From Paraspadella gotoi (Eukaryota; Chaetognatha): 64,000 nucleotides of DNA. The stretch lies in the NCBI GenBank assembly GCA_051294375.1, contig CM119265.1, forward strand, positions 18,046,484 to 18,110,483. The letters run 5' to 3'. The number at the start of each line of letters is the position of its first letter. Position 1 is the stretch's first letter. Position numbers and translations under genes: made by a program. The notes below the pieces were generated by a model. The model did no database searches, was not told the DNA's origin, and saw nothing but the letters and a program-made list of their open reading frames with translations. Positions 1 to 12,684 of the stretch are shown here, piece by piece.

Positions 1-159
1 NNNNNNNNNNNNNNNNNNNNNNNNNNNNNNNNNNNNNNNNNNNNNNNNNNNNNNNNNNNNNNNNNNNNNNNNNNNNNNNNNNNNNNNNNNNNNNNNNNNN
101 NNNNNNNNNNNNNNNNNNNNNNNNNNNNNNNNNNNNNNNNNNNNNNNNNNNNNNNNNNN
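1..159. other. assembly gap (159 N)
   Basis: Run of N at the window edge; no sequence is available. Confidence 0.99.
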
Positions 160-405
160 AATCCCAATTCGCTATTCCATTCTGTTTATGCGAAGGTTTC
201 ACCCAATTGAAAAAGAAATAGCACAACAATTGAGATTTTCATTAAACCGAAAACCATTAATCAGCGAGCGAGGGTTTCGCACCTGCCTCCATCTCCCCCG
301 AGTGCTTCGTCGCCACCGCCGCCTTTCCACAACCCATTAGCGGTTTTAACTTACGACGCCTGACTTCAGCTATTAGTGATCCAGCCAATGAGCTAAATCA
401 GGCAA
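160..405. other. short unique island between gaps, no gene seen
   Basis: 246 bp of ordinary mixed sequence between two N runs. No open frame with splice signals, no repeat and no RNA gene was recognised. Confidence 0.7.
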
Positions 406-536
406 NNNNNNNNNNNNNNNNNNNNNNNNNNNNNNNNNNNNNNNNNNNNNNNNNNNNNNNNNNNNNNNNNNNNNNNNNNNNNNNNNNNNNNNNNNNNNNN
501 NNNNNNNNNNNNNNNNNNNNNNNNNNNNNNNNNNNN
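406..536. other. assembly gap (131 N)
   Basis: Run of N. Confidence 0.99.
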
Positions 537-792
537 AGTACTAAGCTATCTTATCGTTTCCACAATGACCTCTCATTCAAATTTTACTTTTCCTTGCTCC
601 TCTTTCTTGAATCCAACCGATTCCAAAGAGAAAGGCTTTCACGTTCCACTATTTTAATAAAGGGGTCAGTTCTATGAAAACCTCACAATCCAAACGCCCA
701 ACCCGAGTGAAAAAAAAATTGTCATGCGGCGATGAAAATCTTATCTCGTCGCGGGAGGGAAAAGGAAAGGAGAGTTCGAATTAAACCCTTCC

Positions 793-912
<120 letters not shown>

Positions 913-1138
913 CTCTCATTCTTTCTTACTCTCTCCGGTCCCCCAGGGATACGCCTTTTCTATTCCGACCGAAGGGTTGACCCGCCTCCAACGGCTAAGC
1001 GAATGCGGAAAAGATAGGGAGTGATAGGTTGAGAGGAAAAGAGTTTAACGTGGAAAAAGAGAGGTAAACGGAGAGAAGTTGAGGAAAGAGGGGCGAAGCG
1101 GAAAAAGAGGGGTTCTAGTGAATGATTAAAAGAAGAGG

Positions 1139-1336
1139 ATGGAAAGAAAACCGGACGAAGGGTTTAAGGATTTAGCGTCATCATCCAAGTGGTTGGCTGC
1201 AGCGGCAAGAAGGGCGGCAGAAGTGTCAGCGGTAAAGGCAGCAGTGGCACGATTATCAGTTGCAGCATCAGGCGTCGCGGCAGCGGCGTCAGGGTTGGCG
1301 GCGAAGCTGAGGGGGCGAAAGAATAGCTGTATTTAG
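1139..1336 (+). CDS. small Ala-rich ORF, doubtful
   Basis: A 65-codon frame with an ATG in fair context (purine-rich upstream, G at +4) and a TAG stop. The middle is alanine/serine/valine-rich because the DNA is a degenerate GCA/GCG/GTA repeat. No domain, signal peptide or splice-linked partner exon was recognised. It may be a spurious frame in low-complexity DNA; if expressed it would be a basic, helix-prone microprotein ending in RGRKNSCI. Confidence 0.15.
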   Translation: MERKPDEGFKDLASSSKWLAAAARRAAEVSAVKAAVARLSVAASGVAAAASGLAAKLRGRKNSCI

Positions 1337-2830
1337 AAGCAAAACAAAAATAAAAAATAAAATCAAGACCATTTACGCAAATTTTTGTAATTGATTAATT
1401 TCCATCAGGTGGGCAATAGAGCAAATTTTTCCTTCATCTTTTTACGAAATCTGTAGTTCATTATAACGATAAGTTTATGAGTATTCATTCCCTGAACTTC
1501 ATGGAGTCTAGAGAAAAGGTACTGACTCAAATCTCTCTCTCTTAAAAGAAAAAAAAATTACAAGCTTTGCCATTTCCGCTTTGACAAATCATTTGGCATC
1601 GCAAAGATCTTCTTCTTCTTTAAGTATTTTATGTACCCGTTGTAACACCCCCCACCCACACCGCTGCCGATTCTATTATTTTTACTTCCACATCACCACC
1701 CTGATTTCACGATCCTTATGGCTCTTATTTCATTTCATGATTGCAAGGAGGAACTTCCGACATGTCACTCTTGTCTTCATGTCTTCCTCCCTTTTTCCCT
1801 CTATTTCTTGTCTGCTTATTCTTATTCTATAAACCACCTTTTCCTTTTTTTATTTTTCTATTTCTGTTCACTGAACTCATTCTTCCCTTCTCCCTCTACC
1901 ATCTCATTTTTCCCATTCCCTGCACCCCCTCCCATCATATCCTTTTTTTCCTTTTTTCCTTTTTTTTTTTTTTTGCCAAATTCCTCTTCGAAAGAATCGA
2001 CGAGGATCCACAAAACTTTGTCAGGTTTTACGACTCGCACGGGAGGCGGCGCTACGGCGTCGGCGGGCGGCGACGGAAGGCGGGATTAACTCCGGACAAA
2101 AGAGCAAACGTTCGACGGGGGGCGTTGAGGCGGTGGCGCCAGTGACTTTGTCGTGACGCCGTCCATTGACGCCCGCGAGCGTGAGTCTCCGAGCAACGAT
2201 TAAGCAGATTAGGTTCAACGCTTTTAGTGAATAAATCATCAGGAGAAATTCTAATTTTTTTTAAATCTATTTTTTATTCTGTTTTACCTCACAAGTTTGT
2301 TTTCTCTCTGAGAGAAGTTGTAGTAAAGTCCTGAATACAGGAGCCAAAAATAAAAAAATAAGTTTTCAATGGAAAGGGTATAAAAGTTTTACGGGTCCGT
2401 TCTTTTCGCAAAAGTTTGAAAAAGGTTTTCCAAGGGAGAAAAAAAATCCTTTCGCTGGTTCGTGCAACAAAAAAACCGCCGTCACACAGGACGCAAACCC
2501 CTTGGTAATTTCGAAACGATTTTTGTAGTATAAAATTAACTGAGCGAGAATTTAGAGGTTCTTTCAAAGGGTACAACACGATCCGTGGCGTCGATAAATT
2601 GCAACCACAAGTGATACCAACGGAGAAAGAACGTCACAAAGAGAGAATGCCGGTGGATTCCCTTTTCTCAATCCCGCCGAAATTTCCCGTCACTAAAAAA
2701 AAAAGGGTAAAAAGTAAAAGGAAGAAATCTCGTGGGTTGAGAACTCGAACGAACCCGAAAGTTCAAGCGGAAGTCGAAAACCCGTAACCCTAAACAACCG
2801 GAAATGACTGTCGCCATTTTTTCCGACCAA

Positions 2831-3465
2831 CGCTACCACCGCCACGCCCCGAACCCCTGGGCCGCGCACCGGCCCCCCCGGACGCACCCGTGTCCGGAGG
2901 CCGCGCCCGTGAAGACGGACGGAAGACAATGACGGAACCCCGGCCCAGATCGAATACTTCCGCGTTCATGAGCCTGTCCTCCCCCGCACCCCGGCGGTCC
3001 AAAGCCTTCTGCCTGCAACCCACGGCGGGATGGTGTACACGACGACGGAAACAACCTACAACACGGCAACCTCGGGCAAACCCAGTGAACCTTACCTTCA
3101 ACGCTTGACCCTCGCGTTTACTCTTTCTTCGTTTCTGTCAAACTTTGACCTTGTAAATTACCAGTTGTTATAGAGTTTAGCATCGAGCTTTTATTGTTAT
3201 CCGGTTATAACGCTTGTTGTAAGTAATGTACTTAGAATTCATTTCTTACCTTCTGGAAACTGTGCGCCATCAAATCTATTATTAAGACGCTGGGCAAAGC
3301 CCGATAAACAATGCGAACATGATTGATGGATAAACATGAGCGACCTGAAATAGAACAAAAATTAGAAAGGCGAATGGTGAATAGGAAGAACAAGAAAAAT
3401 AATACCGTGAGGATATCGCATAAGTAGTATCCCGCTGTCGCGTTAAGAAATGTAACTTAAGTAAT
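2831..3465. other. left-arm-only segment, absent from the right arm
   Basis: The right arm passes directly from the partner of 2830 (about 15150) to diverged sequence resembling 3470-3780, so about 640 bp here has no right-arm copy. Its first half (2831-3110) is GC-rich and protein-like; the second half is ordinary AT-rich DNA. Confidence 0.7.
2913..3173 (+). CDS. candidate exon in the left-arm-only segment, unrecognised
   Basis: An open frame of 86 codons (no in-frame stop from 2913 to the TAG at 3171-3173) with balanced composition, including the stretch GGMVYTTTETTYNTATSGKP. There is an in-frame ATG only inside it. The frame upstream (about 2860-2940) is also open in another phase and reads through a Pro/Arg/His-rich stretch, so a one-base sequencing indel could have split one exon. 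No domain recognised. It could equally be chance in GC-rich DNA. Confidence 0.25.
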   Translation, partial: RRTEDNDGTPAQIEYFRVHEPVLPRTPAVQSLLPATHGGMVYTTTETTYNTATSGKPSEPYLQRLTLAFTLSSFLSNFDLVNYQLL

Positions 3466-4580
3466 TGTAGTGAGCCAAGGAAAAGAGAAGAGTGTTGGAC
3501 CAGCCGGAGAGTTTAATAAAAAGTCAGAAGGAGAGAGACGCAGGCAGACAAGAATCCCTTAGATAAAGAAAATCTAACGATCTGAACCGACAGGAAGTGA
3601 ACGTCCAATTGCTATGAAGGCTAGCAGAAGATAGAATAAAGAATTTTGCGGGGCAAAACTAAGATAAAAATTCTGGTTTATAGCAAATAGAGAAAAAATG
3701 TACTACCTATGTCCACTAAACAAAGATTAAAATGTTAGTGGGCGGTGTGCTGACTGTGAATTCCATCTTACCCAGTTAAATCTGCCACATCTCCCAACTC
3801 CAAAACTCTCCGATCCTCCAAGATAGGCCGCCATATTTCTTTTTCTATTTTTTTTGTCCTGCGCCATCTTTCTTTTGTGTCAAGGGATTCGCCTGACGCG
3901 GATGAACCCGACGCTCCACCGTGGAACACAGTCAATAAATCTGATCGTCTGGTACGAAAACCGACAAAAAAAAAAAAATGTATTTTGACTGACCGAGGGC
4001 GCTGCAGCTCGCACTAGTTCGATATACTATAGCGAGGCGTTAAAGGCGCCGATTGTGTGTTAGAACTCGAATAAGCGTACTAGTTACTAGAGGCCCACGT
4101 ATACTGCGGCGCCGCGAACTACGTCAATTGGAGGAAAGCGGCGCTCGATTGTGTGGACCTTCGAAGACCTCTCGGTTGGGCCACCAACCGCGATGGTGGC
4201 GTCTCAGTGGAGGACTGTGTATTGTTGCTGTTGTATTGCCAGGAGAGTGCTTTAAGGTTGTGTTACTGCTGCTCCTGCTTGCGCTGATTTGAAAAGAAAA
4301 AGCAGATGGTTGCTGATGCCCCCGGAGAGCATTATTCCAAGCTGTTCGTGGCTAGTGGCAAGCTGTGGATGTTTACATCATACAATCTTTTTGCAGCGCA
4401 TGGTTTTGTTGTTGAAACTTTGAAAAATCCTAACTTGCCCGAGATAGAGCAAGTAGGCCCACCCCTCTAATATGCCTGCAACCCGCTGACTTATTGCAAA
4501 GCAGTTCAGAAACTGTAGTCGCAAATATAAAAAAAACGCCACTCCCGCGGTGAGGAGAACCTAAAATTACAGCTGCATCT
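3466..4580. other. palindrome arm sequence without a gene
   Basis: Diverged but alignable to the right arm. It contains a palindrome-shared YY1-like motif at 3819-3838 and GC-rich patches near 4000-4260. The 79-codon frame at 4053-4292 is not preserved in the right arm (partner region about 14560-14760), which argues against coding. Confidence 0.6.
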
Positions 4581-4674
4581 CTCATCTCTCTGCTCCTCCT
4601 CTCTTCTCTCTCTCTCTCTCTCTGCTCTCGCTCTCTCTCAATACTCTCTCTCTCTCTCTTCTTCTCTCTCTCTC
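4576..4674. repeat. interrupted CT microsatellite
   Basis: CT-rich tract with interruptions. The palindrome partner is the uninterrupted GA tract at 14165-14255, so the two arms differ strongly in repeat purity here. Confidence 0.9.
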
Positions 4675-6126
4675 GTCCATCTTTGCCCTCTATTTGAACT
4701 GGAAGCCTTCCACATTTCTCGTCCATATGTCTGTCGCACACGAAGTCAAAGAAACCATAAGGACAAAACCACTTCTTTATTTCTTAACGTATTTTCTTTT
4801 CCCTCCAAGTTTTATTTCTTTTCTCGTTTTGAGTTTCGAACGATTCATCATCCCGAAGTTTTCACTTTTTTTTTACCTACCCCTCCTTCTATTCCTACGT
4901 CATTTATTTCCCTGATTCACCGAAAACCTTTAGCTATACTTTCTTTTTTCTCCTCAGAATATTTAGTCTTTCGCTGATTTAGCGGAAAAAAAAAATCTCT
5001 TTTTCCATTTTTCACTCTCATTATACTGAACGGAAAGCGTACCGGAAGAGGGCGCTGAATTGAATTAAAAAACGCCCGCAATCAAGCCACAAACAAAGCC
5101 GGACAACTGTTTTCATGATTTCCAATTTCTACGCTAAAAAGCCCTCTCTCTCCGTATTAAAAAAAGGCGATAGCTTATTACGATTTTTCGTCCACTATCG
5201 AATGTTATTTCACATTTTACCGCTTCTGTTTTTATTTGCTCTCCTTTCGGCGCTTGAGTGCTTTTTTTTTCCTTCGCCCAGTGAGATCCCCGAATTGCTG
5301 GGCGAAGAGAAAATAGAGGTCTATGCCGCGATGAGCATTCATGAATTTCCAGGCGCTCCAAGCTGCAGAATCCTATCTTTTGCGCTCTCCGCTGCATCAT
5401 ATGAAATCCGCCTCTTTATTCTCTCGGAACGTAAAAAAATGACGTCATTTTTGGGTCAGACTTTTCATTCACTACTCTAATCTTTCTGTGAGACTAACCA
5501 ATACGGAGATAGAGTTTGAGAATACTCGTCTCCGTATATGTCAATGCCAGAAAGTTTACCAGATTATTCCTCAATGCGGGAAACTGTCATTTCTTTTCCT
5601 TCCTGTTTCTCGTCTTAAGGATCTAATAACAATAAAAAGACTAAGATAAGCTTTCACTCAAATAATATTAGCCATATAAGCGTATTTTCCCCAATAACTC
5701 ATTCGAACTTTTCAAAATGCGCTACCGCTTCCTTCGCAATTAAAAAACTCTGAAAAAAAAAAAAAGATTGTTCTTTGTTCGGCCGCTCTATAATAACCAC
5801 TCAACGACGACCATTTAACACTCCACACCCGGTGCGTGACACCGTAATCATCCCCTTACCACTCATTTGATCGTAACTACCGCCACCACACGACCGTCGT
5901 TATTAGCCGCGCTCTACTGTCGATCCGCCGCGATCATCGTCCCTCTGTACAGTGCTTTCCTCTTGCGGCTGCGTCTGCCTCTCAGGCCGTCCGTCCCGCT
6001 GCCCGCCGAGAACGCTCGACGCGAGGATCGCAGAAATCTCCTAACGCTCGACCCGCATCCCGCATTCGTCGACGTACGATTCTTATCTTAGTCCGGAACA
6101 AAGGGTTCTTTTTTCTGTCGTCTACT

Positions 6127-6162
<36 letters not shown>

Positions 6163-6164
6163 CT

Positions 6165-6209
<45 letters not shown>

Positions 6210-6224
6210 TCTCTCTTCTCTCTC
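6127..6224. repeat. CT microsatellite with TCTCCT interruptions
   Basis: CT run of about 98 bp. The matching part of the right arm falls in the 12685-12971 gap. Confidence 0.95.
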
Positions 6225-6329
6225 GTCCCCGCGGCGCGCTTCTTTTATCTCTCCGTCAGGACTTCAGAGAAAAACGCGCGTACCGAGAAATCCTCTTCTT
6301 GTTTCGTTCGTTCGTCTCGTCGTGTTCTC

Positions 6330-6410
6330 GTCTGTAGTTCGGTCGTCGTCGTCGCGCCTCGTCGTCGTCGTTCTCGTCGTTTCGTCGTCGCTGTTCGTCC
6401 GCGCTTCGTT
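6330..6410. repeat. imperfect (GTC)n / (TCG)n tract
   Basis: Degenerate trinucleotide repeat rich in TCG and GTC. Other GTC tracts in the window are at 8478-8500, 17238-17582 and 56503-56546 (as GAC). Confidence 0.8.
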
Positions 6411-7486
6411 TCTTTTTCGCCAGTTATAATGTTCTTCCGCGCTTAGTTTACCTCGCGATCAGTTTTCCTTTCCAAATTGGATATTTATTTGACGCGTCGC
6501 ACGCAAAATAAAAAATGTTATATAATAAATAAAAAGTATTTTATAAACTTTGAAGTTCAATAATCTCCAATTATTTTTTCTTTTCTTTCGAATTCACGTA
6601 AACTAGCTCTATGATCTTTTCTAACCTGTATTGCCTCATATCTTCAATTTTACTCTTCTGCTGACTCCAGTTTACTTTTTTTCTTTCCTCTCTTTCAAGC
6701 CACTAAATTTTATAAGATTAATATTAATGTATCATTCTACTTTTTTATTTACTTTCTTTTCACGTCCGCCAAAACATTCTTCGACGATTATTCTTCTTTT
6801 AAATCGCGAAATACGTTCTCGCCAAACAAGAACACTTAAAGTCCGTAAAAATTCTCATCCCGATATTTTAACCGCGATTACCTCACGCCACCTCCCGTCA
6901 GGTCTTTCGTTGTCAAGAGCGTGTGTCTGCTCCCTACGCCCACTTCGCAAGCCAACACAACCCTGCTAAATCCGCGCCATTGGGCGTCAACCTTTTATCG
7001 AGACGCCGTTAATTCTCGCGCGTCCACTCGTAGAAGTCTCTTCATTCCAGACACATAAAAGCAAGGCGTCAAATACAATTCGGCCAGAAACGGCGCCTCC
7101 GAGTCAGAAGAAACAAAAATTTCGTTTTCTTTTGTGCGTCAGTCAGTCAATCACCAATGCTAGATATCTTCTCGTTCGCACTTTGCGCTAATATAAGATG
7201 GCGAGCCATTTAACGCCATAATAAATTAGAAGCGCACTCTCTAACTTTTAACGCTTTCGTCGCCCGTCTGCGCCACCTGTCTCCCAAGCACGGGCAAAAA
7301 AAAAAAGATCGGTGCGTCTCCTCTCTTTCAATTCCCGCGTTTCGCTCTTTCGGTGACGAGTTCCGACTTCTGTGTACGACGCGTCCATCTGCTCGGTCGA
7401 CGGGAAAAAAATTTACTATACGACGTCAGCTCGTTCACCTCGTTGACAAAACGAGGTTCACCCCTTTTCACCTCTTTAAGAGGCCG

Positions 7487-7585
7487 AGGAGAGAGAGTAG
7501 ACGGAGAGAGACGAGAACGAGAGAGAAGAGATTAGAGCAGATAGCGAGAGAGAGAGAGCCGAGAGAGCCAGAGGGAGAGAGAGAT
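7487..7585. repeat. GA-rich microsatellite, interrupted
   Basis: GA-rich tract; its inverted partner in the right arm is the CT tract at 11649-11742. Confidence 0.9.
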
Positions 7586-8477
7586 TACTCATCGATTTAT
7601 GATCCCTCATTCAGGTTCCTATATTCAAAATAGTCAGCACAACTAGAGGGCGAGAGTCTGTGCCGCCCTCGTACCCACCAATTCGAGAACGCCAACAGAC
7701 TATCTCACAGAATTCGCAATCCATTGTAGATAATTTCCTACGTAGGGGCGACTAAACCACAAGCATCGATCAGCGGACCGAACTTGCCGACGAGACTCGG
7801 CCCAACGACTTGCGAGAGAGACTTGCTCGACTTACCGCTTTTGTCCCGGTTACGCTACCAAAAGGGCAATGTCGGCGGCTCGCAGCTTAAAACTCTTCCG
7901 TATTATTTGGCGCTCGCGGATACTCATACATGTCGAAGAAACATAAATCCTGAAGATAAACTGCTGTACTAGATATACGAACTAAATCACTCATCAGCAA
8001 AAAAAAACAAACTAAGCATTTATCTGTTATTATATTCGCTCGGCGCTGCTTGGCCATGAGTTCTTATCGCCTCCCTGCGAAGAAGAAACAACAAAGACAT
8101 CCACAAAATAACGACCTAACCCGACTTCGCGTTATTCAATATCTTCAATGCTCACCTGACCATCCTCTATTTCTCGCGGCGTGCTCCTATACTAAAATCG
8201 CGCGTCAAAAAGAAATCCTTAAATGCGCATCCACATACTCCCGTTGTACTCTTCCCTCAGTGCCACCGCTCGAGAAACGACTATCACGCACAAAACCTAA
8301 TATCCATACTAAACGTCATAATTTGTTTACTGCTTCTCTTTAAATTATCTTATATCTCGATATTCACTCTTCGATCATTAACTTTCCGTCACGTGAGACT
8401 GTCACGATTTCTTCATATTATCCACCAACCTCTAATACAAACATCTACCCCCGCAAACGCAACCGCGAAGTCAATCG

Positions 8478-8500
8478 CGTCGTCGTCGTCGTCGTCGTCG
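8478..8500. repeat. (CGT)n trinucleotide repeat
   Basis: Seven to eight perfect CGT units. Confidence 0.95.
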
Positions 8501-9019
8501 ATTCCTTGACGTCCGACAAATCACTCTCCTTTCTCCTCCTCTCCGTTCTCCTGACAAACTCCACCCAACATAAGAAAGTGTACATATACGACCTCCTCAC
8601 CAAGAGACAGCGACCAATTCGCATTTTTTTCGCGGCCAGGTGTACGGTCAAGAGGAAACAGGTGACCACTGACTGGGGCAGGCGGGGGCGGGGAGCGCGA
8701 GTTTGGGTTCGAGCTGCCGCCAGTCGCCTCTGGAGCATGGGCAGGCAGACCCAAGCGAAAGGATATCGTCGCGTACAATATTGCGCACGGCTGTCGGTTG
8801 GGTTCGCTGAGCGCGACCGGACGGTCCCGACCGACCAAGGCTGGTCTAATGGGCGTCCGGCCCAAGCAGACAAGCCTCATATACAGACGCAAGATGAAAA
8901 AATTGATATCAGACTCTCTTGCTGCGAATTCTCGCACTGCTTACATTTTCGAGATGAAATTAATTTGATTAAATTTAAGAAACTTTCTTTAATGAACATT
9001 TCTCTCTCCCGTCTCCCTC

Positions 9020-10078
9020 TCTCTCTCTTGGTCTCTTTTCTCTTTCTCTCTCTTTCTCTCTCTCCTCACACTCAAAGGACTAAGGCGGTAGTAAAATTTC
9101 TAAATTATCAACGTTAATTAAAATTTCTAAAAGTGAGGAAAACGAAACAACATTATAATAATGAACATTTATAGGTAATTCCAAAAAATTCATAATAAAT
9201 TTTACAATTTACGCAGTAGCGGCCATATTTATACTAGCTACTAAACCAATAAATGTTTTAAAATTTCAAACCAGTTTTTTTCTGAGATTTTTTGCAGATT
9301 TGATTCGAACATAAAAAGTTGGTAAAAAGAAATATAACTCTTTTGAAAAATTCTTTCATTTAAGTGGGTCAAAAATTAGGAAAAAGCATATATTTTTAAG
9401 CTGAAAAAATTAACTTTTTTATTATTAATATAGTTTTTTTAATTTTTAACCACTTATAAGAAAAATTTTAAAAATGATTATATATTTTCTTTTATCAACT
9501 TGTTGATCGAGGAATTCAAATCTGCAATTCAAAATTAAAGAAAAAGGCTTATTTTTTGAATTTTTTGAACTTCGCCCATATATCAAAATAAGGAACTCGG
9601 AGTTAACTATATATAAATAGAGCACCCATTACTTGCGAAGAATTAAAAAACAATAATTATTTTTTTTTATTAGAATTAGGGATGATCCACTCAGATGGGT
9701 AATGTTGTTCATTAATTGACTTTTTTAGAAATTTTTGCGTAATAATGTAACTTTCACTAACGCAAAATTTACTCAAGACCCATATATCTTCAAAAAAGAT
9801 ATACATATGCCCGTTCCAAGGCGGAAGAGGAAATATTTACCTAATCGGGCCCAAGCAAATTTTTTATCATCTATGATTTGGAGATAATCTCCGGGGGTCC
9901 ACTCTATCGAAGACCTGTGAACCTTTGTTGAACCTCGTTCCCATCCTTCACCAACCCCTCACCACCCCTCACCATCCACTTACCTCCCTCATTCAGTCAG
10001 TTTTTCACTCACCCACTTTACTCAAGGGACCGAGTTGTCACGTGATTTTTAGAAGGTCGTCGGCGTCTTTTAAACCCT
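9020..10078. other. AT-rich spacer of palindrome 1, no gene
   Basis: About 1.06 kb between the palindrome arms. It starts with the end of a CT-rich tract (9002-9065), is very AT-rich to about 9900, then becomes CA/CT-rich before the 25-N gap. No counterpart of this sequence was seen elsewhere in the window and no open frame with splice signals was found. Confidence 0.7.
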
Positions 10079-10103
10079 NNNNNNNNNNNNNNNNNNNNNN
10101 NNN
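10079..10103. other. 25-N gap at the inner end of the palindrome 1 right arm
   Basis: Exactly 25 N. The sequence resumes at 10104 as the reverse complement of about 9019 and below, so the gap marks a contig join at the turn of the inverted repeat. Confidence 0.97.
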
Positions 10104-10384
10104 AGAGGGAGAGGGAGAAAGAAATGTTCATTCAAAGCAAGTTTCTTAATTTAATCAAATTAATTTCATCTCGAAAATGTAAAGCACGTGCGAGAATTCG
10201 CAGCAAAGACGTCAATGAATTTTCAATTTGCGTCTGAAGAGTTGTCGGCCGACGCCGTTGTCCGCTTTGTCGGTCGGTCGTCGCCGTCGGCCAGCGACCC
10301 AACCGACAACCGTCGGCAATATTGACGCGACAATCTTTCGCTTGGCTTCCCCATCTCCACAGCGACTGGCGGCAGTCGACTCAA

Positions 10385-10983
10385 NNNNNNNNNNNNNNNN
10401 NNNNNNNNNNNNNNNNNNNNNNNNNNNNNNNNNNNNNNNNNNNNNNNNNNNNNNNNNNNNNNNNNNNNNNNNNNNNNNNNNNNNNNNNNNNNNNNNNNNN
10501 NNNNNNNNNNNNNNNNNNNNNNNNNNNNNNNNNNNNNNNNNNNNNNNNNNNNNNNNNNNNNNNNNNNNNNNNNNNNNNNNNNNNNNNNNNNNNNNNNNNN
10601 NNNNNNNNNNNNNNNNNNNNNNNNNNNNNNNNNNNNNNNNNNNNNNNNNNNNNNNNNNNNNNNNNNNNNNNNNNNNNNNNNNNNNNNNNNNNNNNNNNNN
10701 NNNNNNNNNNNNNNNNNNNNNNNNNNNNNNNNNNNNNNNNNNNNNNNNNNNNNNNNNNNNNNNNNNNNNNNNNNNNNNNNNNNNNNNNNNNNNNNNNNNN
10801 NNNNNNNNNNNNNNNNNNNNNNNNNNNNNNNNNNNNNNNNNNNNNNNNNNNNNNNNNNNNNNNNNNNNNNNNNNNNNNNNNNNNNNNNNNNNNNNNNNNN
10901 NNNNNNNNNNNNNNNNNNNNNNNNNNNNNNNNNNNNNNNNNNNNNNNNNNNNNNNNNNNNNNNNNNNNNNNNNNNNNNNNNNN
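10385..10983. other. assembly gap (599 N)
   Basis: Run of N. Its palindrome partner would be roughly 8250-8700 in the left arm. Confidence 0.99.
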
Positions 10984-11648
10984 GTGGACGGGAATTTTAT
11001 CGAAGAGTGAATGTCAGATATTAAATAATTTAAAAAACAGTAAACAAATTATCACTTTAGTTATTTATTTTGTCGTTGATTCGTTTCTCATGCGTTGCTT
11101 TAATTACACGTTTTGGTCATTTAGATTTCTTTTTTGACATTTTTAAACGAAATAATTTCATGAGCATTGAGTATTGAATAATCGGGTCAAGGTCGGGTTA
11201 GCGTCGTTATTTTTGTGCTTTTTTTTCTTCTTCAAGAGCGATCAAGAAATGCAGCCAAGCGCGCGAGCGAAATATATAAAGATAAAAGCTGAGTTTGTTT
11301 TTTTTTGCCTGATGATTAGTTCATATCTGTACACAGTTTAATTCAGATTTTGTTTTTCATGTTGGATCCGCGACGCAAATAAAGGAAATCTTCAAGCTGC
11401 CGCCGACTTGCTTTGACGTAACGGACAACGGGTAAGTCGGCAAGTCTCTCGGCAAGTCGTTGGGCCAGTCTCTCGGCAAGTCGGTCCGCTGATCGATGCT
11501 CGGGTTAGTCGCCCACCGAGGAAATCTGGATTGCGAATTTGTGGGAGATAGTCTGGGCGGTCGGGGGGTGGAACGAGGGCGCAAGACTGCTCGCCCTCTA
11601 GTTGGCACATTTTAATAATGGGAAACCTGATGAGATAAATCGATGAGT

Positions 11649-11742
11649 AACTCTCTCTCTCTCCTCTCTCTCCTCTCTCTCTCTCGTCTCTCTCTCTCTC
11701 CCTCTCTCGTCTCTTCTCCGTCTCTCTCTCTCTCGGCCTCTA
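11649..11742. repeat. CT microsatellite, interrupted
   Basis: Palindrome partner of the GA tract at 7487-7585. Confidence 0.9.
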
Positions 11743-11990
11743 AAGAGGTGAAAAAGGTGAACCTCGTTTCAACGAGGATGAACGAGCGTGACTTGTATAG
11801 TAATTTTTTTTTCCCGTCGACGAAGAGGACGCGTCGTAACCGAAGTCGGAACTCGTCACCGAAAGACGAACGCGGAATTGAAAGAGACGGAGACGCCCGT
11901 TTTTTTTTGGCGTCGCTTGGGAGAAGGTGGCGCAGACGGCGACGAAAGCGTTAAAAGTTAGAGAGGCGCTCTAATTTTTATGGCGTAATG

Positions 11991-12003
11991 GCCGCCATCT
12001 TAA
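11991..12003 (-). promoter_or_regulatory. YY1-like motif
   Basis: The minus strand reads AAGATGGCGGCC, a full match to the core of the YY1 consensus known from animals. In the left-arm partner (about 7195-7208) the motif is degraded. No transcription start is visible nearby, so function is uncertain. Confidence 0.35.
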
Positions 12004-12684
12004 ATTTTAGCGCAAAGTCGAACGAGAAAATCTCATTGGTGATGACTGACGACGCAAAAGAAAACAAATTTTGTTTCTTCTGACTCGGCGCCGTTTCGTG
12101 GCCGAATTGATGACGCCTTGGCTTGGTGGAAGAGACTTCTACGAGTGGACGCGAGAATTAACGGCGTCTCGATAATAGTTGGACGCCAAACTGTGACGGG
12201 TTTTTGGCTGCGAAGTGGGCGTGGGAGAGACACGCTCTTGACAACGAAAGACGACGGGAGGCGACGTTAAAAATATCGGAAGAATTTTTACGGACTTAGT
12301 TCTTGTTTGGCGAGAACGTTTCGCGATTTAAAAGAAGATAAAATCTCGAAGACTGTTTTGCGGACGTTAAAAAGAATATAAAAAAATAAATGTAAAATAC
12401 TTTAAGTGGGTTGAAGAGAGAGAAAAAAAAAAGTAAACTGGAGTCTGCAGAAGTAAAATTGAAAGATATGAGGCAATAAGTTGGAAAAGATCATTGAGCT
12501 GTTTACGTGAATTCGAACAGAAAAAAAAAATATTGGGGTTAATTGAACTCAAAGTTTATAACATACTTTTTTTTTATTATTATCATTTTTATTTCGTGCG
12601 AACGCTCAAAATAAATATCCAAATTTGGGAAGAAAACTGATCCGAGGTAAATAACCGGAAAGGAAATATATACTGCGAAAAAAA

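Larger units (their letters stand above)
1522..9019 (+). repeat. left arm of giant inverted repeat 1
   Basis: This stretch is the reverse complement, with many small differences, of 10104-16470. Anchors read by eye: GGATCC context 2004-2009 pairs with 15978-15983; 2801-2813 with 15161-15173; 4195-4205 with 14591-14601; 5451-5460 with 13506-13515; 5945-5950 with 13073-13078; 6665-6676 with 12432-12443; 7801-7813 with 11452-11464; 8993-9001 with 10122-10130. The left arm is about 1.1 kb longer, chiefly because of a left-only segment at 2831-3465. Differences between arms are dominated by single-base indels at homopolymers. No intact gene was recognised in either arm. Confidence 0.9.

Noticed and set aside
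8445-9117. Plus and minus frames of 138-203 codons in the left arm
   Set aside because: The plus-strand frame starts at a non-ATG codon and runs into a CT tract, and the palindrome partner does not keep these frames.
10228-11137. Open frames of 260-271 codons across 10228-11137
   Set aside because: They are mostly unknown residues from the 599-N gap and are not evidence of a gene.
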